Assembly: GCA_027886185.1 (NCBI GenBank)
Contig: WOAB01000593.1
Span: forward strand, 955,001 to 1,019,000
DNA from: Rheum nobile
Taxonomy: Eukaryota > Streptophyta > Magnoliopsida > Caryophyllales > Polygonaceae
DNA length: 64,000 nucleotides
Reading direction: 5' to 3'
How positions within the stretch are numbered: position 1 is the stretch's first letter; each line of letters starts with the position of its first letter. Of this stretch, positions 1-12,087 are shown piece by piece. The notes under the pieces are model-generated. The model worked only from the letters and a program-made list of their open reading frames with translations. It was not told the origin of the DNA and ran no database searches. Position numbers and translations under genes: made by a program.

Positions 1-1255
1 TTTGAAACCCTAGAATATCGCCGCAACTGAATTCGCCTTTTATCTCGATCTTGATTTTTTAGCCCTTTTCTCAATCAAATCTTGCCATCTTAAGAACATC
101 TGAACACTTCTCCTCATCTTTGCAAGCCACTCGTTAAATTTCACCCCTACACAACTATGATTCAGAGCGTCTCGTTAAAATTCACCCCTGAAACCCTAAA
201 ACGCTCCCGAAATAGAAAACTATTCTACCTCTGCCTCCCAACACCGCCTCTTAAACTAGATCCAAATTTCTCCACTATTTTCCTCTACCAAATCCCCTAT
301 CCTCCTCTTCCTTTAACATGTATTATGGTCGGAAGCTTACAAAATCAATCATCTCTTTGTTTTGTGAAGTTTTGATACAAATTATCACATCCTCGCCCAC
401 CAAAATTCGAACCTATAATTCGATGAGAAGACAAGGAAATATCCTTCATTTGGGTGTTTTTCCCATACCAGAACTCTCCCCTTACCCCGCCTGGAGTTCG
501 TTTGTGGAACGAGGCTCCAATTTTGACTTTTGGAAGTCGATCGCAACTATTTGCTCTCTTCACTCTGGATGACCCTCCTCTTTGCTTCAGAGGAAGGTGG
601 TGTGGTGGTGTGTTTATGGTGTTGCCCCTGCTGTCTTTGCGCCATCCTTTATTAGTTACTCATGTATATGCTTAAAAGAAAGGCTTATGAACTAGATTTA
701 TATTTGTGTTTTTGTTCTGGACTACCAGATCCAATTCAAAAGAAAGGCTTATGACCCAGATTCTTGTGTATTGACAAATAAATTAGCCGTGGAGGCACAA
801 TAAATTAGCCGAGAAGGCATTTATTTCTGATCCAATGGACAACAAAATGATCCAGCTTTGTTGAAAACAAACCACTTGCTTGATTTTCAAGCTCCACAAA
901 CTGCAAAAAAGATAAACAATAGAAAGGAAAATAAAAACAAACTCTTAAGTGGGGTAAATCGAATTCTTACTTGTTTTGTTGAAAACAAACCACTTGCTTG
1001 TTTTGTTATTTGTTCTCTCACGCCGGTTTGTCTGGATGCCGATTTATTGGCCTATCGATTTACCTCACATTGTTATGTGGGGTAAATCGAATTCTTACCT
1101 TTTCAAAAAAAAAGTGGATACATTGAGCTAATACAAAACCAAAGTGTTGAATTATTTTGATTTTTGTTCTCCTCATTTTACATGTATGTCGAAGGATATT
1201 TGTTGGTTTCCAACTCATCTTTTAAAAACATATTAATAAAAAATTATATTTAAAT
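1..1255. other. Left-edge spacer with no recognisable gene
   Basis: I see no coding similarity here. Frames are short and frequently interrupted on both strands. Bases 1-600 are pyrimidine-rich and could be the remnant of a leader or an old element. A ~30-bp near-duplicate (core AAAGAAAGGCTTATGA) recurs at about 665 and 742. The stretch ends in AT-rich sequence just before the Mutator-like element. Confidence 0.5.
857..1098. repeat. Degenerate tandem duplication with a hairpin
   Basis: A 26-bp word (TTGTTGAAAACAAACCACTT is its core) occurs at 857-882 and again at 975-1000. The word GGGGTAAATCGAATTCTTAC occurs at 951-970 and 1079-1098. Together they define a direct repeat with a period of about 120-130 bp. 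At 1056-1088 the second unit forms a hairpin: GATTTACCTCACAT, a short loop, then ATGTGGGGTAAATC, with one mismatch in the stem. No function is apparent. Confidence 0.7.
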
Positions 1256-1282
1256 GTAAATATGTAATCATTAATGCCATTC

Positions 1283-1342
1283 ATCCGTCACGGACGGATA
1301 GCATCTGTCCGTCACGGACGAAGTTGCTGCATATAAATATAG
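1283..1342. promoter_or_regulatory. Inverted-word pair and TATA box upstream of PMD-1
   Basis: At 1283-1299 is ATCCGTC-ACG-GACGGAT, two perfect 7-bp arms around a 3-base spacer. A second copy, GTCCGTC-ACG-GACG, lies at 1306-1319. A TATA-like stretch (CATATAAATATAG) follows at about 1329-1342, so the words sit where a core promoter would be expected for the PMD gene. The inverted words are seen directly; the promoter role is inferred. Confidence 0.5.
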
Positions 1343-1706
1343 CAACTTTGTCTCCTCCACCACTTTCACCCTCAGTTTCCTTTCGATCTCTCTCATTTCG
1401 ATCTCCTCTGCCACTTTCGCTTCCTTTCGATCCGTCACGTATCAATCCAATTCTTCTGTCACGATTTGTCAGGTTAGTTAAATCTATACTTATTCTTGGC
1501 TTAGTAGTTTAATGGTGTTGAAATTATTGAATGTTATTTACAATTTTTTGATGAATTAGGTTTTAGGATATTAAGTGTTTAATGTTGGATTTGATCTTGT
1601 TTTAATGTTGTTTCAAATGGAAAAATGTATTGAATCTGGACAAATATTGTCGATTTGTTTGTTTGAATTTTAGGGATCTCGGCATGGTTGATTGTGGGGA
1701 AGAACA

Positions 1707-1758
1707 TGAACAATATGTCCGTGATGGACGAATCTGTTCGATCCGTCACAGACGGATC
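1707..1758. promoter_or_regulatory. Inverted words in the PMD-1 leader
   Basis: GTCCGTG-ATG-GACG lies near 1707-1720 and a perfect GATCCGTC-ACA-GACGGATC (8-bp arms, 3-base spacer) at 1740-1758. Both are upstream of the first recognisable PMD exon, in what is probably leader or first-intron sequence. The same kind of word precedes the second PMD copy at 40081-40170, so it belongs to the family. Confidence 0.5.
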
Positions 1759-1963
1759 TGCAGTTTAGGGACTTTGAGTTTAGGGTTTTTTCTTTGAGTT
1801 GATGAAAATTTCAATTCATCTTTTTGAACTGAAATTGATGGATATTGAGCTGGTAATTTTGTTGGATTGAATGTGCTGATTATTGTGTCGAATTTTTAAT
1901 AATATATGGATTTAGGTTGAATATATGATTATTTTTCTAATGTGTTGTTTTTTCCTGTTACAG

Positions 1964-4178
1964 ATTGATAACCAGACAAGATTTGCCCGTCATCGAAGGC
2001 GGAATGTTGTCCGTGAGGGACAAGAACAAGATCAGGATCCCATCGTATACCGAAGAAGGGAACCTGTGAAGAAAAAATCAAAACAAGGCGACGAAGCGGG
2101 ACCGAGCACAGTAAATGAACCGGTATATCCAAACCCGTCATTGAACACCATGTCGTTTAACGATCCACCCATATACCAGTCAGTTAACCCGGATGTGGTA
2201 AGTAACTTTATATATGCTTACTTAATTAAACTACTATTACATTATTTAATATTGTTTCTAATAATTTGTTTTATAGGATCCGACATGGTATGTACCTCTT
2301 GTACCTGAACAACCTAGTGGTTGGCCCATGTGGTCGGGAGATATGAGTGGGCAAGGTGTTTGGCCCGCTCAGCAGCCTAGCTTTGAGGAACCGACGGAGG
2401 AACCGAATGCTTCTAGACAGCCTAGGCAGGCTAGACATCGTAGACATGCTAGAGGTCGGGATGCTATCGATCCGAAGTTGGTAGGACCTGTAGCGGGAGG
2501 TCTAGAGATCCCAGACTTGTTGTTTAGCTTCACAGCCCACACATCATACTTCATTTATCAGGGCAACGTAAGTTGTTAAAACTTGGTGTTGTTATTTAAT
2601 TATTTCCATATTTATTTTTATATCTAACATTTTTTTATAGGAGCGAGAAACTCTCACGTTTCAGCACATGCACGAGCAACTAAAGAAATGGAGGCTAGAC
2701 GATGTCTCTCCATGGTGCGATCTGGCCCGAAACAGCGGCATCACACATCTGCAGGACCTGATGTACACTTTATGTAGATCAGCCTTTGATTTCTGCTTTT
2801 GTGGAGCGATGGAAGCTGGAGACCAATTCATTTCATATGCAATTTGGAGAGATGACTATAACTCTCCTGTATGTCTACATGATTTTGGGCCTCAAGATTG
2901 ATGGGGATGGAATGGGACTTCCCCTCCAGGATCGTATCAAGGGCAAAAATGACTTGTTCAATGAACAAGTGCATAGGGCAATGGAGTTCTTTGAGTTGAC
3001 ACCCGAAATGGCACAACGTGGACTCACTGCAGAAAACCTGAGAAATCATTGCTTGAACACAAAGTTGGATGATGAGAGGATCGTGTCAGGCTATCTGTTG
3101 TACCTGATGGGCTCAACCCTCTTTCCCGACAAGTCCCAACACTTGTTGCCCATGTCGAATCTGACCTACGTGAGTAACGTTCATGCTACTCGCGATCTTT
3201 CTTGGGGTTCCGGCACGTTGGCACTCATGTATCATTCATTGGGCGAGTGTTCACGCCATGAATGTCATCAGATGTCGACTTGCTACACATTGTTGCTGGT
3301 AAGAATTGTGTTGCATATTGTTTTTATATTGTTTAATTAAAATTATGGTATAGGTTGATATGTTTGTTAAAACATATTTATGTACATGCATGGATTTATC
3401 TGTACTTCCCTAGCTTTCGTCCTCCACAAAATCCCTACTTCAAATTCACTATGCCATATGCAAGGCGGTGGAACCCTGTGCAGACTCATAGTAGACAGAG
3501 AAGAAACTACAAGGAGGAGCTAGATTTAATGCATCATTGGCAAGTAAGTATCATATGATGTGGTTTATGTCTTATATTAAAGTATTACAATTATATGAAG
3601 GTACTTACGGCTATGTTGATTGCATCCAATTCTGTATAGGTTGACTGACAGCCCTATGGATATGTTGATTACAGTATGCCAGAGTTGGCTCCTGCCTTTT
3701 TTCATGGGGTCATCTCATTTCTGAGAATCACAGAGCCCTATATGACGGATCGGGTAGCGAGGCAGTTTGGATGTGAACATCGGATTCCCGACCGGTTATA
3801 GAGCCCGTCAAAGATGCCAGACATCCCAGCATCAGGAGTTATATAGTACAGTATGACTCTGCTTCAAACTAGAGTTAGGATGCAAGAAGTGAGCACTCCA
3901 TCTGGATCACACATATGGGCCCTCCTGCTTACAATGTATATGACTACAGTGTCGACTACATGGAATGGTACATGCCTCGTACACACCTATGTGTCAGGCC
4001 TCAGGATGCATACATCAAAGATCATGTACAGGTAAAAATATGTGTTGTATGTTTGTTTTTTATTTACATATACAATTCAAGCTTTACCTTAGTTAATTTT
4101 TCCGTATTTCTGTAGTGCATTGGACAAGCTTTTCAGCGTCTCAGTCCATTCCATAATGCGGAGGAAGAGCAATTTTAA
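1964..4178 (+). pseudogene. PMD-1: plant mobile domain (MAIN-like) gene, broken
   Basis: This is a member of the plant mobile domain family (MAIN/MAIL type; often annotated serine/threonine phosphatase 7 long-form-like), found both as host genes and as passengers of transposons. Likely exons are 1964-2197, 2277-2567, 2641-3298, 3414-3543, 3640-4031 and 4116-4178, all with GT-AG borders. Recognisable parts are a basic N-terminus (RHRRRNVVREG), the entry to the domain (KKWRLDDVSPWCDLARNSG), the core (FVERWKLETNSFHMQFGEM, then GSTLFPDKS) and the C-terminal MEWYMPRTHL and QAFQRLSPFH. Breaks: the start is not clear (copy 2 has ATG where this has ATT), a one-base shift near 2775-2790, and in-frame stops at about 3644, 3798 and 3844. 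Its last exon overlaps the transposase tail on the other strand by about 38 bp. Confidence 0.8.
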
Positions 4179-5421
4179 TAGGGATTGAACTCATCACATT
4201 TCTAGCGATGTCATGCACATACGACAATCCATCTCTCACCCTCATCTGGCATCTGCATATCTTGTCACAAAATGGATTTTCCCCTTTTCTGTATTCCTCT
4301 GTCAAGCGGTCAAGTGCAACCTTAGATACTTTGTACCGCTTGAAAACATCAGCTCATGTGACAAGAGTCATCATGTTTTGTATACTCTCGTTGAAGGTCC
4401 TCTTGATGTCATTTACTTGGTTACCCATCTTTGAATGATATTGATCGAATATCGTGTCTAGACTACCATGTGGAGTAGTCAAGAAGTCTTTCAAACTAGA
4501 GTGTGCTCCTTCAACCCTATAGTTAGTACAAAATGCAGTGAAAATTTAGCAAGTGACGAACAGTTTATGAAGAGAACAAAATGCAGTAAATACAGAATGC
4601 AATACAGATTGGACAATGCACTAACCTGTTTGTCGTTGAAGTTCCAAGCATGAAAACAATATATGTCCAAGCTGACACAAGTCTTTCCTTGTACGGGATC
4701 AACCAGTTGTTTCTTACATATTGAGTCAAACGTGGCCAAGCCCTCCATTCGGACTCAATTCTGCACAACTCCATCTCGTACTCGGGTACAATTGTTTGCT
4801 TGAATAAATTATAGTATGTATTTTCAAACCTTGTACCCAAGCTTTTATCCTTCATCTCCTTCTTAGCATGGCCCTCTATGTTCTTCTTCACATGACGCCT
4901 ACAGAGGATAGACTTTGCACTTTGAAAGAGTCTATCTAACACATTCATCAAGGCCTTTTCACGATCTGTCACTAGGCATGTAGGTGTTACTTGATACTTT
5001 TTACACATTTTAAAAAGTTGTTGTGTGGCCCACACGTAGTTATCTTCTTGCTCACGTTGTAGAAACGCCCCTCCACATTGTAGTTCTTCCATGTAGACGT
5101 GACTCCTATAATTTCGAGAAAAGGCAAGTCATACCTGCACAAGTAGATGTGTCATTGCATAATGAATAAACATATCAACAAATAGATATATCATATAGAT
5201 GTGTTATACTAACCTGTTTGTGATGTATGTGGAGTCTAACAAAAGGACGTAAGGAAATGCCTTTAGGAGTTTCATGGAGTCTGGACTGGCAAAGAAAATG
5301 TCGGCGATCTTATTGGTCGTTGGATCCGACCTATACTCTATGAAGTAGTTGTTCTCCTTACACTTATGGAAGAACTCATGGACCACGGTTCTTCCTTCCA
5401 TCCCACTATGTCGAACCTTGT

Positions 5422-6146
5422 TGATAGGCAATTAGTCGTGTGTACCTAACAAAGAAACCTTAAAAACCCAACTAATGTAGTCTGACAAGTAAGGGTCGAA
5501 CCCACAGAGAATCAAGTTATCTATCTTGTTTGCAGAAATTGTATACCAATAGTAACAAAGGGGAGTTTTCGTCTGACTAAGTAAAGAGAACTTAGTTCTT
5601 CATAGTCTTGCAAAAACTCCAAAAACTCTAAAACGCCGTTCTAACAAATGATAGAATGAATGATAATAAAAACCTAAAGAGACTTAGTACTTATAACCTA
5701 AGTAAATCTTCTAAAATAATAATATCCGAAATAACAAAATATAAAATAAAAAAAATAAGGAAAATAAAGTAAACAAGGAAATCCGCATCGAAATCCTCCG
5801 TGTTGGCTTGACTTGCAAAACCGCAACCGCATTCATGGCCGCGACCGCGACTTACCTTTTATTGCTCTTCTTCAGATTCTACAGGAACCGCGATCGCTGG
5901 TCCAAAACCGCGACCACGGTTTTGCCTTCCTCATCTTCTGATGGTCTCTTCCTATGCCGCGGCTTGTGCATTCCTCAACCCTTGATTGTGGCATCCTCTT
6001 TAGCTCCTACACTTCACTAAAATTAGCTCTTTCACCACTTCTTCTCTACTACTCCATAATCCTAAATTGTCTCCTAAACCCATACAGATGGTACCTAATA
6101 ACCTAGTAATAGCTCCTAGTTACGCACTACAAAGTAGAGCGTATCA
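5422..6146. mobile_element. Solo LTR with 5-bp target duplication
   Basis: The 725-bp unit starts TGATAGGCAATTAG and ends AGAGCGTATCA. The five bases before it (5417-5421) and after it (6147-6151) are both CTTGT, a perfect target-site duplication. With one copy of the target, the transposase frame reads straight through (VYK|VRHSG), so it inserted into coding sequence. No internal region or second LTR is present, which is the usual product of LTR-LTR recombination. It contains CCGCGACCGCGAC-type words at 5800-5925 and a block (AAGTAAGGGTCGAACCCACA) also found in the LTR of the inner element at 51-59 kb, so the two LTR families are related. Confidence 0.92.
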
Positions 6147-6935
6147 CTTGTACACTTCATTGTACACTTGCTTCATTTTAGTGCAGTTGTTTGGGTCCTG
6201 GTTCAGTGTTGTTGCAATCTTGGATGATTTATTATGATTTTCTGTCATGGACTTACACAACTTCTTCTGCTCAGGTGTCATCCTCCCAACAAATGCATGC
6301 ACGTACAAGTCATCACCAATGACATGGTTGTGAGTTCCAACAACTACCTTGATCTTCCATGAATCTCTCGGTTGTTCTTGACACAATAATCTGAATGGGC
6401 ACCCACATTTTTTGCTCCTTGTTCTTTCCCTTAATCTGTTTTCATGTTTAGGAATGTAAGTTCCCGCTTTTTCACAAGCCACAGGTGTCTTCCGAAGGCT
6501 TCCTCCACCAAGGTTTCTATCCCGACCAATAGTGAGGCAGAAGTGATTATCAAACGTAATTTGTCTAGCCCATTTAATTGCATCTTCTCTGGAGCCGAAC
6601 ACTTCACCCATGGTAAACCTCTCTGAATAGTCTTCATAAACAATTACTTCTTCTCTAGTAGGAAATTTGAACTGCGGCTGTGTGTGTAATGCCAGGAACC
6701 CAAATTGAGGTGGAGCCTGCCACCTTACATACGGAATTCCACTAAGAGTTAAACTATCCATCAACGGTATATGGGGTTATTCAGGCGCACAGCTTTCGCC
6801 GAACAACCCGAGTGAAAAGGATGGTGGTGACATGTTCCATTCATTTAGGGACAGATTATGAATACCGTTGTTCACCTCCAATTGAAGCAAAAAAAACAAG
6901 TTAGCATAAAAACAAGTTTCTGTAAAAAAACAAAC

Positions 6936-7020
6936 TCGTCCGTCACGTATGGATTTATTCCATACGTCACGGGTGGATGTCTCCGTCCATCACGTATGGA
7001 ATACATCCATGCGTGACAGA
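6936..7020. promoter_or_regulatory. Cluster of CGTCACG words in transposase intron 1
   Basis: Several diverged copies of the CCGTCACG / CGTGACGG word, mixed with CATACGTCACG variants, lie within about 85 bp. They sit in the first intron of the transposase gene, mirroring their position upstream of the PMD gene. Another copy (GTCTGTGACGGATG) is at 7713-7726, upstream of the transposase start. They may be binding sites for an element-encoded protein; that is inference. Confidence 0.4.
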
Positions 7021-7554
7021 CATAAGGAATTACAGATTTGTGTTCAAAAAACAATTACCCAACGAAGTTTTGTACTTGCAACGATCTAGTAAAATCTCCT
7101 ATTGCACTTTTATACACAATATCTCTTACTTTTTAGTACAACATAATCAAAGATGAAGTTTTTATGAATATATATTAACAACTATTGACAAGAAAGAACC
7201 ATAAAATTCTTAACTACCACTAACTTCAACTAACATGTAAAGTAACAACTCAAATATATAGTCATTCATAAGAAAAAACCATAAAATAGACATTCACAAC
7301 TAATTGACAAGAAAGAACCATAAAATTCTTACTAGTTTTTATGAATATATAGTATGAACTAATTACCTTAAGAAAATGTTTGTTTATTCAAAGAACAACT
7401 CACAAATATAAACATCCACAAGATAGAAACATAAAATTCTTAACTTTTACTAACATGTAAAGTAAAAACTTAAAAAACATACCTCATTGTCATGATAATC
7501 TCTTGAAACATCTTCTCCACCATTGAAGTTGAAAAAATCATCTTGATTTGCCAT

Positions 7555-7906
7555 GGAAAAGATTCAAAGTAATGGAAGAGAGTGTTGTGGGATGGAAAAT
7601 AACGAGTGATTGAGGTTTAGGGTTTAGCTTGACCGTAATAAGGTTGAGTATGATGGGATAATTAATGTTGTTAGGTGATGACAAGTAACATTCAATTTTA
7701 TGATTGTTAATCTCGTCTGTGACGGATGATACAAGAATTTCACGCCAGACGATAAATAGAAATCGTGTAAATAAATAGGTTGAAAAAGAGTTTTTTTTTT
7801 AAATAATTAAATACATTTATTAAGATACAGGATTAGAGGAAATTGATGTTATATAAAAGAGATTTAAATACAAAAATTAAAAAAATTTATAAACAAATGT
7901 CATTAA
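7555..7906. other. AT-rich spacer between the MULE and the Helitron
   Basis: The first part is the transposase leader and promoter side, with GGTTTAGGGTTTAG at about 7614. The remainder is A/T-rich with no frame or family resemblance. The end of the Mutator-like element must lie somewhere in 7730-7800. The Helitron starts after an A at 7906. Confidence 0.5.
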
Positions 7907-8030
7907 TCTACTATATAATAACTAAAACAAAATGGCGGCTGAGCAGCACGCGCCCCCTTATTAAACCCGCGTTTTCCGCTGCCACGTGTCACTTGTGGAT
8001 TATTTTGCCACGTGTCATTTATTCGATTAA
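7907..8030 (+). promoter_or_regulatory. Helitron 5' terminus with paired G-boxes
   Basis: The terminus TCTACTATATAATAAC is followed by a GC-rich patch (GCAGCACGCGCCCCC) and two identical GCCACGTGTC boxes at 7981-7990 and 8008-8017. CACGTG is the G-box core bound by bHLH and bZIP factors. In Helitrons this zone is also the left end recognised by Rep. Both readings are from family knowledge; only the words themselves are seen. Confidence 0.55.
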
Positions 8031-9716
8031 TGTTATTTTTTTAGGAAAATATCTTTGATGCTGATATTAGTTGGACGGTAATTTGATTGAGATCTTATTG
8101 TTTCCCATAACAAAAAGGAATCAAAGCCAACAGGGAAATATTACAGAATAAAATCAAATAATTAAGGTCTTTGAGAAAAAATGAATTTGCTGTAAATGAT
8201 TTAAAAACCTACTGGATGAAAAATTGTGCATTAAAAATATGAAAATTAAGGAACAAACTTACGACAAATATTGTACCTAATGGAATCACTGAACCAACCA
8301 CAAATATGACCACAAAATGCACAAAACCAGACCACATATTACAAAACATAATACGCAAATGCAAAAAAAACAAATTAACCATAACACATTACAAAACATA
8401 AACATGCACAACAAATTACAAAATATATTGCACAACTTTGTAAACCTGTATAAAAATTACACAATTGCATATATTCAGACAATGGGTCGACCCTTTTTTG
8501 TTTCCCAATGGCAGATAATCTGCATATCAGAAAACAGCCATAAATGTCGCAACTAAATACAATATCTGACAAAAATAAACAAAGCATATCACAGAATCAT
8601 TAAGAGCCTTACAGAATAGTATATGTACAAATTTGCTAGGATTACTAAGAAGAAAATATATAGAGAAAACTATGCATTCCCAAAATAAAATATTTTTTTC
8701 AGAAAACAGCCATAAATGTAAGCATGACTCCATCTGTCATAGTGGGCTATAAAATAACTTTTTCAGCTATGTTAAAACCCTACACTCGCAGAATAGAGAC
8801 ATTCAGAGGTAATGTTAAAGAACAACTCATTATTCAGATTTAACATTTCAATCATAACTGATTCCTTTTTGTTTTTGTTGCAGATTTGTTTTGAGCAAAT
8901 CTAGAACTCGGGTACCAAGGTATTAATTCATAACCTATATGCAACATTGACTACATATTTATTGATTTATAGGACATGTTAGTGAGAGAGAGATGGAGAG
9001 AGAGAGAGAGAGTCATGTTTACCCAAAATCTTCTACACAGCACACTCCACATTCAATAATCTCCACAGTCAATGCTATGAAACCAACCTCCAGTGATCCT
9101 CATTAATGGATAAAAAAAATGAAACAAAAAGGGTCTTTAGATTCAGATTATACAAACAGAAATATATAGGCATGTTTAACAAAATATATTACTGTTTTTT
9201 TAGATTTTTAATGAGAAGGCATGTTTACCCAAGTCAGTGTAGAATATGCTCAGAGAGACAATTACATGAGTCATATTGCCAATGTAACTAATACTCTCTC
9301 TGAGCATATCCACACCGACTAATGATATAATACCCCTCTATTTTCAAGAATAGTCCTATTGCCAATGTAACTATATACATATATCTGCATTGAAAGTGAT
9401 ACAAATAGAAAGAGATAGATACAAAAAGATATAGATTGTGCTTACATTGATGACTTTGGAACTGTGCATGACCTCTTTATTCCATATATGTGCTCAACCT
9501 CCAGACATCCTCATCACAACATTAATGGTTGTTTTCTGAAATCATATACAAAGGTAAAAACTGAAAGTCTACCAATTATATTCAGATGGGGTTTAAACTA
9601 TGTTGTATTTAAAATGGATTCTATTTCATAAATATTGCATAAATTCTTTTTTTGTTGTAATACATATTTAATGTTAATGTTAATATAAATACCGAATTGT
9701 TTATTCTAAATTGTAG
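8031..9716. other. Helitron non-coding left part
   Basis: No gene is seen. Bases 8280-8460 are nearly G-free on + (many ACAAAAC/ACATAA words), a strong strand asymmetry. Short GA runs lie at 8984-9013. Words such as CATGTTTACCCAA and a run around GCTCAGAGAGA recur at 9014-9310. It could be the promoter and leader of the RPA-like gene that follows. Confidence 0.4.
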
Positions 9717-12087
9717 ATGTCAAAAATTATACAGCATGTGAAGGACATTACTGGTACCCGTGGTAATCATGAACTTAAGGTTCGTGTAATCCATTTATTT
9801 AAAGTTCCAAAGAAAGACGATCCAACTCAATACGGAACGACTGAACTAATTCTAATGGATGAGCAGGTACTCATTAGCAGTTTATATTTTAACAGATTGC
9901 TTTGTGTATTTACAAAATTGTGTGCCTAATCTTGTAATTAAATTCAAATCTGTCATTTTAGTTCTGTTATATCATTTTTCAGGGTGACAAAATCCATGCA
10001 GTAATTAAAGAAGCATTCATGGTTAGCTTATCTTTATTAAAAAAAGGAGGTGCTTATTTGATTTCTAATTTCGGCGTTGCCCTATATGATATACCATTTA
10101 AGTTTTCTGATCACAAGTACAAGGTCATATTTTATCGGAACACTACCGTTAAACTATGTCGTCCATTTCCGTTCCTGTTCATGGATTCTACTTTAATGCA
10201 TTTGAAAAAATCATGGACGAGTCACTGGATAAAGGATTTCTTTATGGTAAGTTGTTTTTGAATATTTTTATGTTATAATCATTCAACTAATTTGTTTTTT
10301 TGTGTATAATATGCATCATTAATATTGTACATTTTATATATAGATGTTATTGGTCAATTGGTTGGAATTGGTGATCAAATAGTGACTTTTACTAAAAGCA
10401 ATGGTAAAGATGGCAAAAGAATTAATTTGCAATTAATGGATGCAAGGTATTATATATTTATAATTTTGCATTAATATTTAATATCATTGCACACAATAAA
10501 CATTTTCTGTTATTCAAAAATGATGATTTCTAACTAATTTTTTGTTCATATTACAGTAACAATATCATTAATTGTACTCTATGGGATGATTTTGCTGAAT
10601 TATGTCGTCCATTTATTGGCGCATCAACTCAAAATACGATCGTTGTTATAGTTCAGTTCGCGAAGCTTGGCAAATGGAATAATTTACCTAATGTGTCAAA
10701 TGGATATTATGGCACAAGGGTGTATTTTGATGATGAAAGTATTAGCGAGATTTCAAAGTTCAAGGAAAGGTATATTCTGTTTTTTTATTTTTACATATCT
10801 GTTTATGACATTGTTTTGATATTTTGATATATTAATTGTAAATAATTTACTATATTGTTTCTTAAACTTTAGTATATCAAAACAATCTGCTGCAAAAGGT
10901 GGTAATAGTTGTGTACAACTATCAAGTGAGCGATCATATTCTTCTGCTGATATTTTCTTGGATGTGAGTGCAAGAAAAACCTTGGATGAACTTTATGAAC
11001 ATCTTCATGAGCGTGGAATAGTAAGTTAATAATATTTTATTTTTAAAACATTGTGTGTATAAATATTTATTTTTCTGGATTCCTTTTAGATTTTAAGGTT
11101 ATTTAATTTTTATTACAATTTTCATTATTACAGGTTCTCCATGCTATTGTTCTTGCGACCATTGACCATATTGAAGATTCATTTGGATGGTATTATAATT
11201 CATGCAAACGGTGTAAAAGCAAAGTGCAAGCACAAGAAGAACAATTTTGGTGCAGGAAATGTGATGCATTAGTGAAGTATGCTATTCCTAGGTAATGAAT
11301 TTCAGATAAATTTGTTTATAATGTTTTTTGTTATTTAGTTATTTATATATGTTTTATTCTTTGCAGATTTTGTATTCAAGCTAATGTTATAGATGGATCT
11401 GGGACTGCTCAACTAACTATCTTTGATAGAGAAGCTACTCAATTTTTAAAGAAATCAGTCACAAGCATTATTGAGTCAATAAATAAGGTAAAAGGTTTCC
11501 TTTAAAATTAAGTTTAGAAATTGCAAAGTGATTAAGTATAAAATGATTCTTACTTCATTAATTCATTTGTTTTCATTTTTATTTTCAGGATGAGGACATT
11601 AGTATAATCCCAGACGATCTAAATGTGTTGTTAAATAAAAAAAATGTTGTTTAGGGTTCTGATTTCCCAATTTAATATTAGTAGACTTCCATCTGCTACA
11701 ACATACACGGTAACAAACATGACGGATGATATGACTTTGATTGAGAAGTTTGAACAATGCAGTTTAGAATCAGAGGTATGTATTCTTCATTTTATTTGTT
11801 GTTCATTTCAAATTTGGGTTCTTTAATTGAATAAAGTTTTTTGCTTATTATAGGAAAATGAGGCATCACTCGATGTGAAGACTGATGAGGTGTCAAAAGT
11901 GTCGTCAAATGAAATGGTGACACCCCGTAAACGCGAGTATATAAACATCAATGAAGAGGAAGAAAATAGCAAATCTGAGGAGGAGAGTGCTAAATCTGAA
12001 GATAGTCATATTACGCAGCATGGCAATGGATCAACCACAAAGAGGAGGGTTACTCTAAAGAAAGTGAAGAAGGAAAAGTTAGACTAA
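9717..12087 (+). pseudogene. RPA1-like single-strand DNA-binding protein of the Helitron, broken
   Basis: This resembles the large subunit of replication protein A, which coats single-stranded DNA during strand displacement. Nine exons fit: 9717-9866, 9983-10252, 10344-10446, 10557-10768, 10873-11020, 11134-11292, 11368-11488, 11590-11775 and 11856-12087. DBD-A-like sequence is in exons 1-3 (KVRVIHLFKVPK, AYLISNFGVAL, DVIGQLVGIGDQ), DBD-B in exon 4 (TLWDDFAE, VQFAKLGKWN, YYGTRVYFDD), and a DBD-C-type four-cysteine zinc ribbon in exon 6 (CKRCKSK ... WCRKCDA). The tail is Lys/Glu-rich (TLKKVKKEKLD). Two breaks are seen: a shift at about 10160-10175, and another by the A-run near 11640 that puts TAG before the conserved SQFNISR block. 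It lies 5' of the unknown gene and RepHel on the same strand. Confidence 0.85.

Larger units (their letters stand above)
4141..7554 (-). pseudogene. FAR1-type MULE transposase, broken and split by a solo LTR
   Basis: Exon 1 is 7554-7483 (starts MANQDDFFNF), exon 2 6875-5214 (interrupted by the solo LTR 5422-6146), exon 3 5134-4626 and exon 4 4516-4141. Order on the protein: a FAR1-like zinc DNA-binding region (KKCGCPFRLLC ... THNH), a linker, then the MULE DDE core with DSTY (first Asp), TDREKALMNVL (second Asp), CRRHVKKNIEGH, the STTNR block and VEGAHSSLKDFL. Lesions: TAA in exon 2 (APE-stop-PHIPL, ~6769), the LTR insertion, a frameshift at about 5050-5085 after GVTST, and TGA in exon 4 (LVT-stop-ADVF). 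The intron joins at NR|Y and NR|V restore conserved residues, which supports the exon model. It would have acted in the nucleus as the mobility enzyme of this element. Confidence 0.82.
1255..7760. mobile_element. Mutator-like element carrying a PMD gene and a FAR1-type transposase
   Basis: The element is inferred from two convergent, tail-to-tail pseudogenes: a plant-mobile-domain gene on + (1964-4178) and a FAR1/MULE transposase on - (7554-4141). Both outer flanks carry the same inverted word (CATCCGTCAC...), at 1282 on the left and in reverse complement at 7713-7727 on the right. PMD genes are known passengers of plant Mutator-like elements. I could not find a long terminal inverted repeat or a 9-bp target duplication, so the ends are approximate. 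It may be a non-TIR MULE or its termini may have decayed. Confidence 0.6.

Noticed and set aside
1324..1512. 62-codon Ser/Leu/Pro-rich + frame at the PMD-1 promoter
   Set aside because: It looks like a CT-rich leader after the TATA box, not a conserved protein.
1255..7760. Long terminal inverted repeats for the PMD/MULE unit
   Set aside because: Only the short CATCCGTCAC word is shared by both flanks; I found no long inverted match and no 9-bp duplication.
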